Assembly: GCA_045539925.1 (NCBI GenBank)
Contig: JAZQGH010000160.1
Coordinates: forward strand, 58,484-122,483
DNA length: 64,000 nt
Direction: 5' to 3'
Origin: SFWF01 sp045539925
GTDB lineage: Bacteria > Bacillota > Clostridia > Oscillospirales > Acutalibacteraceae
Shown here: piece after piece, positions 57,460 to 64,000 of the stretch
Layout: the number at the start of each line of letters is the position of its first letter
Position numbering within the stretch: position 1 is the first letter of the stretch
Notes under the pieces: model-generated
The model's input: the letters and a program-made list of their open reading frames with translations, nothing else
What the model was told of the DNA's origin: nothing
The model's database searches: none
Made by a program: the position numbers and the translations under genes

Positions 57460-57804
57460 ATGAAAACCCCTATAGAACTGCATTTTTACAATAAAAACAA
57501 CGAGATTATAAAAACCTATAAGCAGCACCGTATAACTTGGAAATTTCTAAAACAGGCTGCACAGTTTAAAGACGCAAATATTTTGGATGATTCCAATGTA
57601 GATATAATTGCCGAATTTGTATGCGATTTTTACGGAAACAGATTTAGTCTTTTCGGCAAAGAAGCCAACAAAAGAAAACTACTTAAGCATACCGATGTAG
57701 ACCAGCTGGTAGCCGTGGCAGGAGCCATTATTCATCGGGTAATCAATATTATGGGCGAAAACGGGGTAACCCTCCCAAACGCACAGACGGTAACGAAGAA
57801 ATAG
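57460..57804 (+). CDS. Tail assembly chaperone, short form (gpG-like)
   Basis: The 114-residue protein occupies the lambda gpG position between the major tail protein and the tape measure protein. It is small and helical (RITWKFLKQAAQFKDANILD, then FVCDFYGNRFSLFGKEANKR). It is the unshifted product. The slippery heptamer C CCA AAC lies in frame at 57774-57780, eight codons before its stop. Confidence 0.85.
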   Translation: MKTPIELHFYNKNNEIIKTYKQHRITWKFLKQAAQFKDANILDDSNVDIIAEFVCDFYGNRFSLFGKEANKRKLLKHTDVDQLVAVAGAIIHRVINIMGENGVTLPNAQTVTKK

Positions 57805-58076
57805 ACGAATATTCGTTGCCGAACGATTGGCTTTTTGAAATAGAAGCTATAATAATTCGTCTAATACCAGCCTACACCCTAGAAATGCTCGACGAGTGCG
57901 ATATTGAGAGACTTTTACCGTATTACTTCTTTGATTACAGAAAAGCTCTAAGAACTAAATACAAAGCTGAAAACGGTGTTGCTGACACTTCTCAAGACAA
58001 TTTTAAAATTATAAACGGTAAAAAGTATCGTGTTGTTTCGGCCGATAAGGCAAGCTGGGTTAAAAATATCTTTTAG
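57460..58076 (+). CDS. Tail assembly chaperone, -1 frameshift product (gpGT-like)
   Basis: After reading AAC at 57778-57780 a -1 shift continues at 57780 with RTDGNEEIDEYSLPNDWLFE and on to the TAG-free frame ending at 58076, giving a 205-residue fusion. The downstream frame is open far upstream of any good start, its only candidate (TTG 57816) has no ribosome binding site, and the heptamer fits X XXY YYZ in the zero frame. The palindrome ACGAATATTCGT lies about 25 bases downstream. As in lambda G/GT, the fusion should bind the tape measure protein during tail assembly. Confidence 0.82.
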
Positions 58077-58090
58077 AAAGGAGAAATTAT

Positions 58091-60835
58091 ATGCCTTCTG
58101 AATACGCTAACGAGCTGATGGGGCGTGTTGGTCTTGATACTACCGACTGGAAAAAGGGCATAAACGAGCTGAATGCAGGTATCAAGCATATCGAAACGGG
58201 CTTTCAGGCAACCGCCGCGCTGATGGACGACTGGTCCCATAGCTCTGACGGTCTTAAAAAACGCGTAAGCTCTCTTAACGATATTCTCGCTATGCAAAAA
58301 CAAAAACTTGATATGCTTCTTAAGGCATACGATGAAGAGGTTGCCAAATCGGGCGAAATGTCAAATGCTTCTAAGAATTTAGCCTCTAAAATGTTCAAAG
58401 CTCGCGAAGAAATCAATCGTACCAAAGAAAAACTTGAATACTATGCAAAAGCAGAGCAAGAAGTCACCGACCAAACCAAGAAGATGATTGCTCAGATAGA
58501 AAAATCGGGCGACAAACTGATAAGCGTCGGTGAAAAAATCAGCGGTGTAGGTAACAAAATGACCGTAGGCATTACGGCTCCCGTTATTGCCGCAGGTACG
58601 GCTATATATAAATACGGCAGTGACCTCACCGAAGCGGAAAACAAAACAAGGTCGACCTTTGGATATATGTCTTCTGCTGTAGAGGAATGGGCGCAAAGCT
58701 CCCTTGACGCATTTGGTATGGCAAAAGCTACCGCCTATGATGCCGCCGCTCTGTACGGTGATATGGCAACCTCTATGGACTTGCCAAAATCTGCCGCTGC
58801 AGAAATGTCGATGAAGCTTGTGGAACTGTCGGCCGACCTTTCCAGCTTTAAAAACATTTCTATAGAGCAGTCGCAAAATGCCTTAAAGGGCATTTTCACA
58901 GGAGAGACCGAAAGTCTTAAAAATCTCGGTATCGTAATGACCGAGACCCAGCTTAAGTCTTATGCAATGTCGCAGGGCTTTGAAAAGAACTATGCCGATA
59001 TGACACAGGCCGAAAAGGTACAGCTTCGCTATCAGTATGTATTGGATGCCAGTAAGAATGCTATAGGCGATTACGCCCGTACAAACGGCGAAGCGGCTGC
59101 ACAGGTTCGAAAACTACCCGAAGCACTTAAAGAACTTGCATCGTCCTTTAACGATAACGTAGCCCCTGTAATCACCCCTGCTATAACAGCGATTAACAAT
59201 GCCATTGTTTCTTTTGGAAAAATGGATGATGGCACCAAGAAAACCGTTGTGTCTATCGCCGCCATGGCGGCGGCTGTGGGTCCCTTAGTCACCGTAACAG
59301 GCAAGGCTATCAGTATTGTCGGCAAGGCAAAGAAAGGCTATGCCGCACTGCGGACAGTCCTTATAAAGAAAACTCAGGCAACCGTAGCCGATACTGCCGC
59401 CGAAGGCAAGCACGCCACAGCCCTCGCAAAAACCGATAAGGCAGCAGGAAAAACGGCTAAGGGACTTAAAGGCATAGGTACAGCCGCAAGTTCCGCTGTA
59501 CCTTATATTGCTATTGTTGCCGCAGCACTTGGTGCTTTTGCCGCTTTTGCTTCGGCACGCATAAATGAGGTTACTGAGAGCGTAGAAAAAGAGTATGATG
59601 CCAAAATTGAAAAAAGCAATAAAGCCTATGATACTGAAATTTCCAATCTCGAAAAACAGGTCGAGGCTAATGACCAGGCTCTTACAAAAGAAGAGAATCG
59701 AATAAATGATTATTATGATAATAAAATCGATATGCTCGATGATGACCTTAAGGCACAGAAAAAGGCTATTGAAAAAGAAAAAGACCTTTACGAAGATGCT
59801 CACGAAGCCCGTATGGAGCAGCTTGAAGCGGAAAGGGATTTAAAGCTTTCTAACATTGATATAGAAGCTAATGCACAAACAGCCGCCCTTCAAAAGCAAA
59901 TAGATGCCTTGGATGCTCTCACCGAAGCGGAGGAAAAAGAACAGCAGGAGCGTGAAAACGCCAAGCAGCTTGCCGAGCTTCAGCAGGCTATAGATTCCGC
60001 CGAGACCTATGCCGAAAAGGTGGATGCAGAACAGGAGTATAACGACTTTGTTCTTCAACTCGAGCGTAGTAAGGCCAAGGAGGAAAGGGAGCTTGAAAAG
60101 GAAACCCTAAGACAGCAAATCGAAAATATAAAAGCCGAGGCTCAAAAGCAAAAGGATGCCGTAAACGATGAATATAACGATGCTGTAAAACTTGAAAACG
60201 ATAAAAGAGAGATTGCAAACCAGGGCTTTTCCGACCGTCTTGAAGATCTCGACGACTATATAGAAAGCCAAACCAAAATATACGATAAATTTCGTAGTGA
60301 TGAACTTGAAAAAGAACAGCAACATACAAAAGACCTTAACGACGAGCTTAAGAAAAGAATAGCCGACCAACAAAAGTTGAAAGAAGAGGCCGAAGAGGGG
60401 TTAGAAGACGAAAAGGAAACCTCTAAACAAACAGCTACAAAAAACGAGTGGAATAACATTTGCTCTGATATATACAATGCGTTATTAGGCTTAAACTCGG
60501 GCGGATGGCTCGGTGCCAATGCCAAAGGCACCGATTATTGGCGGGGCGGTCTTACCCGTGTTAACGAAGAGGGCGGCGAAATAATGAACCTGCCCCGCGG
60601 TACCCAAATCATTCCTCACGACGTTTCTATGGAAATGGCAAGGGCGGCAGGACGTGCGTCGGTCACAAACAGCACAACAACCAATAATTCATACAGCACC
60701 AACAATTACGGTGCGCAGCAGCAGGTCAATGTTTTCAGCATCGGTGGTAAGGTTATCGCACGGGAAATCGTACCTAACGTTTCGGTAAGACTTTCAGATG
60801 ATTTATACAGAAGGAGGCGGTCAGGTGGACGCTAA
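58091..60835 (+). CDS. Tail tape measure protein
   Basis: The 914-residue protein sets tail length. An N-terminal helical region (1-150) leads to hydrophobic segments (VGNKMTVGITAPVIAAGTAI near 165; SIAAMAAAVGPLVTVTG near 390; YIAIVAAALGAFAAFA near 475), then a long coiled coil (about 490-770) of Glu, Lys and Ala. The C-terminal GRASVTNSTTTNNSYSTNN region is typical of the tip. It fits the TP901-type family; the length would predict a tail of moderate length. Confidence 0.93.
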   Translation: MPSEYANELMGRVGLDTTDWKKGINELNAGIKHIETGFQATAALMDDWSHSSDGLKKRVSSLNDILAMQKQKLDMLLKAYDEEVAKSGEMSNASKNLASKMFKAREEINRTKEKLEYYAKAEQEVTDQTKKMIAQIEKSGDKLISVGEKISGVGNKMTVGITAPVIAAGTAIYKYGSDLTEAENKTRSTFGYMSSAVEEWAQSSLDAFGMAKATAYDAAALYGDMATSMDLPKSAAAEMSMKLVELSADLSSFKNISIEQSQNALKGIFTGETESLKNLGIVMTETQLKSYAMSQGFEKNYADMTQAEKVQLRYQYVLDASKNAIGDYARTNGEAAAQVRKLPEALKELASSFNDNVAPVITPAITAINNAIVSFGKMDDGTKKTVVSIAAMAAAVGPLVTVTGKAISIVGKAKKGYAALRTVLIKKTQATVADTAAEGKHATALAKTDKAAGKTAKGLKGIGTAASSAVPYIAIVAAALGAFAAFASARINEVTESVEKEYDAKIEKSNKAYDTEISNLEKQVEANDQALTKEENRINDYYDNKIDMLDDDLKAQKKAIEKEKDLYEDAHEARMEQLEAERDLKLSNIDIEANAQTAALQKQIDALDALTEAEEKEQQERENAKQLAELQQAIDSAETYAEKVDAEQEYNDFVLQLERSKAKEERELEKETLRQQIENIKAEAQKQKDAVNDEYNDAVKLENDKREIANQGFSDRLEDLDDYIESQTKIYDKFRSDELEKEQQHTKDLNDELKKRIADQQKLKEEAEEGLEDEKETSKQTATKNEWNNICSDIYNALLGLNSGGWLGANAKGTDYWRGGLTRVNEEGGEIMNLPRGTQIIPHDVSMEMARAAGRASVTNSTTTNNSYSTNNYGAQQQVNVFSIGGKVIAREIVPNVSVRLSDDLYRRRRSGGR

Positions 60836-61646
60836 TTATTTTAGCTACGGTGGTATAGAATCAGGAACCTTTCAAATATCCTGCGGCACCGAAAAACACT
60901 CTATACTGCCTCAAAAACGAAAACATACACAGGAAATTACAGGATATGACGGCGTTGCCGACTTTGAAATAGAGGGCTATGACGTCAGAGTTATCACCTT
61001 GCCGATTTATTTTGACGGAAATTGGGCTGAACTTCGTGCGAACCGCGAAAGAATTGCCGCGTGGCTTTTTAACAACGGCTCACCGAAGCGGCTTATTTTC
61101 GGACATTCGCCCGACCGTTATTATATGGCAAAAATATATGCCGCAATAGATTTCGATGTGGTAAGCGACCGATATATTGGTGATATTCAGTTTGAGTGCA
61201 ATCCGCCTTGGCAGTATCTTTCGGATGGCACTCTTCTTACACCCGAACAACTTATCTGGCTAAACTGTGATGCCTCAAATAATCAGTTCGTTAAGGAGTT
61301 TTCAGCTGACGGTGTTATGCGGTTTATAAATCAGGGTATGCCCGTAAAGCCTGTAATAAAAATTATAGGCAACATTCGAAGCGGATTAACCCTCATCTGC
61401 GGCGAACAGGTTTTAAAACTTAATGCTGATGCTGTTTTTGACGGTTTTGCAGTTGACTGCAACAACGAAACCGTAACACGGCTCTCTGACGGCACTAATA
61501 TGTATGAATTTATAGACCCTGAATGCGACGCGTTTTTCGAGTTTCCGTCCGGCAATGTCGAACTCAGCATATCAATGCCCAACGTCGGAGAATATCCTGC
61601 ATCGGTCACCGTCATAGTAGAAATGCAAGTAACAAAGGGAGGTTAA
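60825..61646 (+). CDS. Distal tail protein (Dit)
   Basis: A GTG seven bases after AGGAGG opens a 273-residue protein that overlaps the tape measure gene by eleven bases. The pattern ITGYDGVADFEIEGYDVRVI, PIYFDGNWAELRANRERIAA and GDIQFECNPPW is that of siphovirus distal tail proteins, which form the hub of the tail tip. A copy of the TTTTGCAGT-type palindrome is at 61445-61460. Confidence 0.9.
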   Translation: MDANYFSYGGIESGTFQISCGTEKHSILPQKRKHTQEITGYDGVADFEIEGYDVRVITLPIYFDGNWAELRANRERIAAWLFNNGSPKRLIFGHSPDRYYMAKIYAAIDFDVVSDRYIGDIQFECNPPWQYLSDGTLLTPEQLIWLNCDASNNQFVKEFSADGVMRFINQGMPVKPVIKIIGNIRSGLTLICGEQVLKLNADAVFDGFAVDCNNETVTRLSDGTNMYEFIDPECDAFFEFPSGNVELSISMPNVGEYPASVTVIVEMQVTKGG

Positions 61647-61647
61647 T

Positions 61648-63228
61648 ATGGCAGCAAAAATAAAAGTGTTAAACGGCAAATTAAAACCTTTGGGCAGCAC
61701 CTCTAAAGCCTTTAATGCTGAGAAAACAAAAGAGCTTATGCGTGAATACTTTCTGTCGTTTTCGGTGGTTAATACCGATAGCGTTTTTGACCGTCTTTCA
61801 GAAGACTCGGTATTTCTGTATGAAGGTCAGTATTTCGATGTTTCGGGTATTGACGGTGATTCAGGATCAGATAATGTTACGCAGATAACGGCAGAGCACA
61901 TATCCTATAGAATGGCGAATTATACATTACCCAACACCTATAGTTTTGTAGGCACAGTAAAACAAATAGCTGAGGATATTTTGGCAGAGGGTAAAACCGT
62001 GGATGGCATCCCTGCAAATACCGTCTTTTCTCTCGGTGAGTGTGCAGATGTGGGTACCGTTACCTTTGCTCTTTCAGGAACGAACATTACCGTCCGCGAT
62101 GCCTTTATAGGTATGTCGAAGTTAGGGGTTGAAGTCGATTTTGATAATTTCACCGTCCATCTTCCCAAACGCATAGGCACAGACGGCGGAATTTCCTTTG
62201 AATACGGTAAAAACCTTAACGGTGTGCATCGTACTTGGCAAAAGGGTAATGGCTGGAGCTACGATATAAAAATAGTAGACCTGCAAAAGGTACACGGAAA
62301 TGAGGATAAAACCTTTTCTCTTGGCGATACCGTAACCGTTTACGACACTTTAGGGAAACAAACATTAGAGAAGCGGATAATCAGCTATACCGAGTGCGAC
62401 GACCCCTCGCAAAACCGAATAACCGTTGGTGTTTTTGTCCGTGATAGTGCATCCTTTTCCATTGAAACAGAACATCTTGCTATGCAGGCTAATGACACCG
62501 CCAATAATTCGGTGCAGCTCGGCAGGAAATATAATAACCTTTCTATAACCCACGAAAACGGGTTTGAGGTTATCACTCTTGATAACAATAAACGGCTTTT
62601 AATGAATGGTCAGGACGGCTTTGCAGTTCAGGTTAAGAAAAACGGCGAATGGGTGACCGTAACCTCAACCGAAGAGTGGGGCATCCTTACCCCAAGGCTT
62701 ACAACACAGGCGGCGAAAGACGAATATTACGCAACGGTAGGTACCAATGAAGAGGGTAATATCGGTTTCTTCCTGTATCGTTTCATTGACGGGAACTGGG
62801 TACGACATCTTGATATTTGGACGTCAGATGCTAACAACACTGTAATCGAAAGCAAGTTTGGAGACTTGACGCTTAAGTGTCCTACCGACAAAAATGTAGC
62901 CTTTGAACGCAAAGGTAAAGGTGGATACGGAATAAACGGTTCGGTAGATACGGGAACTAAAAAACTCACCTTTGCTAACGGAATTTTAGAAGAAACTGCC
63001 GATTCTGATTCGGGTATTAAGGTTTTCAAATCCGCCTCAGGAAATAGTGTTATCGAAAACACCGCAAACGAAAATCTTGTATTAGTTGTTCCCGATGGAA
63101 AAGCTGTACAATTTAAGCACAAAAACGGCAATTATTATGGTGAGACAGGCACTCTAACGTTGCCAGGGACCAATGTTTCAATGACATTTGAATGTGGTTT
63201 ATTAACAGCCATAGGAAGGTGGGAATGA
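61648..63228 (+). CDS. Tail-associated (Tal-like) baseplate protein
   Basis: The 526-residue protein follows Dit, the usual position of the Tal/gp27-like hub protein. The first 280 residues (NTYSFVGTVKQIAEDILAEG, then DAFIGMSKLGVEVDFDNFTV) match the tube-like N-terminal domain of siphovirus Tal proteins; the rest is beta-rich with low-complexity strands and no recognised peptidase. It probably bears the receptor-binding or tail-tip structure. Confidence 0.78.
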   Translation: MAAKIKVLNGKLKPLGSTSKAFNAEKTKELMREYFLSFSVVNTDSVFDRLSEDSVFLYEGQYFDVSGIDGDSGSDNVTQITAEHISYRMANYTLPNTYSFVGTVKQIAEDILAEGKTVDGIPANTVFSLGECADVGTVTFALSGTNITVRDAFIGMSKLGVEVDFDNFTVHLPKRIGTDGGISFEYGKNLNGVHRTWQKGNGWSYDIKIVDLQKVHGNEDKTFSLGDTVTVYDTLGKQTLEKRIISYTECDDPSQNRITVGVFVRDSASFSIETEHLAMQANDTANNSVQLGRKYNNLSITHENGFEVITLDNNKRLLMNGQDGFAVQVKKNGEWVTVTSTEEWGILTPRLTTQAAKDEYYATVGTNEEGNIGFFLYRFIDGNWVRHLDIWTSDANNTVIESKFGDLTLKCPTDKNVAFERKGKGGYGINGSVDTGTKKLTFANGILEETADSDSGIKVFKSASGNSVIENTANENLVLVVPDGKAVQFKHKNGNYYGETGTLTLPGTNVSMTFECGLLTAIGRWE

Positions 63229-63229
63229 T

Positions 63230-64000
63230 ATGCTTATCAAACAAACAAAAGAAATGACCGAAGCGGAGCGATTGGCGGCACAAAATTCAAACAATCAGTT
63301 TCTTCAGGCTCTTGCTTACTCAGCAGTAGGTACAATATTTCCCTATGCTGGAGAAAGTGCGCCTGACACATTTATGCTTTGTGACGGCTCCGAACTTAAT
63401 GTTGCACAATATCCCAAACTGTTTTCTGTTATAGGATACAAATTCGGGGGAAGTGAGGACATATTTAAACTGCCCGACCTGAAAGGAAGGACACTCATCG
63501 GCGTCGATGGATCAGACGAAAAATTTAATACCGTCGGTAAATCAGGCGGCGAGGCAAGTCACACATTAACTATTGATGAAATGCCGAGCCATAACCACGG
63601 CTTTATTCGCAATGACGGAAGAAAAACCACATATGGTTGGGGTCACGGTGAAGCTCATACAGGCGTGTTGGCTGAGGTTGCAACCGTGGATTCAGAAGAA
63701 AACTATGTCATTACTCAAACAGGTAACGGTCAGCCCCACAACAATATGCCGCCGTTTACGGTTATAAACTATATTATCAAAGTGGTACAGTCTATACCCG
63801 AGATTGACATGCGATTACCCATCGACCAAACCTACTCCCCCGAGAGTGAGAATGCACAAAGCGGTATAGCCGTAGCCGAGGCAGTAAGCGGTAAGGCAGA
63901 TGTGGATAATTGGCGTCTTGTAAAAACTGTTACACTTACGGAAGCAGTTAAACAAATAACCTTAAACTATTATAATCTAAAAAAAGTAAGGCTTTTCATC
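63230..64000 (+). CDS. Tail collar / fibre protein, N-terminal part (cut by window edge)
   Basis: The open frame of 257 codons runs off the right edge. VGTIFPYAGESAPDTFMLCD, LFSVIGYKFGG, FKLPDLKGRTLIGVDGSD and MPSHNHGF are the hallmarks of the phage tail collar domain. YSPESENAQSGIAVAEAVSG begins a common fibre linker. It is probably the receptor-binding protein. The start ATG is one base after the Tal-like stop. Confidence 0.9.
   Translation, partial: MLIKQTKEMTEAERLAAQNSNNQFLQALAYSAVGTIFPYAGESAPDTFMLCDGSELNVAQYPKLFSVIGYKFGGSEDIFKLPDLKGRTLIGVDGSDEKFNTVGKSGGEASHTLTIDEMPSHNHGFIRNDGRKTTYGWGHGEAHTGVLAEVATVDSEENYVITQTGNGQPHNNMPPFTVINYIIKVVQSIPEIDMRLPIDQTYSPESENAQSGIAVAEAVSGKADVDNWRLVKTVTLTEAVKQITLNYYNLKKVRLFI

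Larger units (their letters stand above)
32427..64000. mobile_element. Temperate siphophage prophage (left part, right end outside window)
   Basis: The element begins at a truncated tRNA and an integrase and continues through lysogeny, early, replication, packaging, head and tail genes in standard temperate siphophage order, all of HK97-like type from the terminase on. Structural genes look intact (no frameshifts other than the programmed one). Lysis genes, the complete tRNA and the right attachment site are not in the window. Confidence 0.95.

Noticed and set aside
57816..58076. Independent 86-residue gene starting at TTG
   Set aside because: There is no ribosome binding site, and the frame is open upstream through a canonical slippery heptamer, so it is the frameshifted extension of the tail chaperone.
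1..64000. CRISPR arrays, insertion sequences and rRNA genes
   Set aside because: No regularly spaced repeats, no transposase reading frame and no rRNA-like sequence were seen on either strand.

Overview
The window looks like a chromosome segment of a spore-forming, gut-type Clostridia (Oscillospiraceae/Ruminococcaceae-like Firmicute) with a temperate siphophage integrated in its right half. The evidence is a YunB sporulation gene, a Firmicute-style glycine riboswitch, strong purine-rich ribosome binding sites, frequent TTG and GTG starts, short head-to-tail operons and moderate GC. The genus cannot be fixed from sequence alone.

Host part, about 1-32,430. On the left is a housekeeping block on the minus strand: ligA (cut by the window edge), yunB, a cytidylate-kinase-like gene, a PHP histidinol-phosphatase, a MATE exporter and a glycine-riboswitch-controlled Na+:amino-acid symporter. 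A plus-strand run follows: trmO, a split chromate transporter pair, two FAD oxidoreductases and gapA. From 12.2 to 29.1 kb lies a sugar-scavenging island. It holds a NagB-like deaminase with a MurQ-like SIS protein, two DUF6259 glycosidase-like proteins, three AraC regulators, one solute-binding lipoprotein, a secreted dockerin-like protein, and an SDR / enolase-family dehydratase / KDPG-aldolase operon that reads as a sugar-acid route to pyruvate. Two gene remnants (solute-binding protein and probable GH30) show that the island is being duplicated and lost. argS, a DUF1934 gene and murI close the host part.

Prophage, about 32,427-64,000 and continuing beyond. The left junction is a bare tRNA 3' end (probably tRNA-Pro) beside a tyrosine integrase. 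Next come a HIRAN-domain membrane protein, an ImmA/IrrE peptidase, a CI/Cro-like switch with four palindromic operators, a PcfK (AcrIIA9-type) / DUF7666 / PcfJ early module, two methyltransferases, an HUH-type replication protein, a late-gene regulator, and an HK97-type packaging, head and tail module. The tail chaperone pair carries a -1 frameshift signal (C CCA AAC). Lysis genes and the right attachment site lie outside the window.

The most interesting material is small. Several compact minus-strand units with consensus promoters sit inside the plus-strand phage operon. The best is at 48.48-48.87 kb: a 43-residue basic/hydrophobic peptide gene with a consensus promoter and strong ribosome binding site converges on an oppositely directed consensus promoter over a shared terminator hairpin, which is the layout of a type I toxin-antitoxin locus. 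Three further promoter-terminator units at 33.7, 37.8 and 45.7 kb look like short RNAs with no ORF. A palindromic element (TTTTGCAGT, YR, AMTGC) recurs five times in the prophage and once covers the -35 box of a DUF2321 gene.
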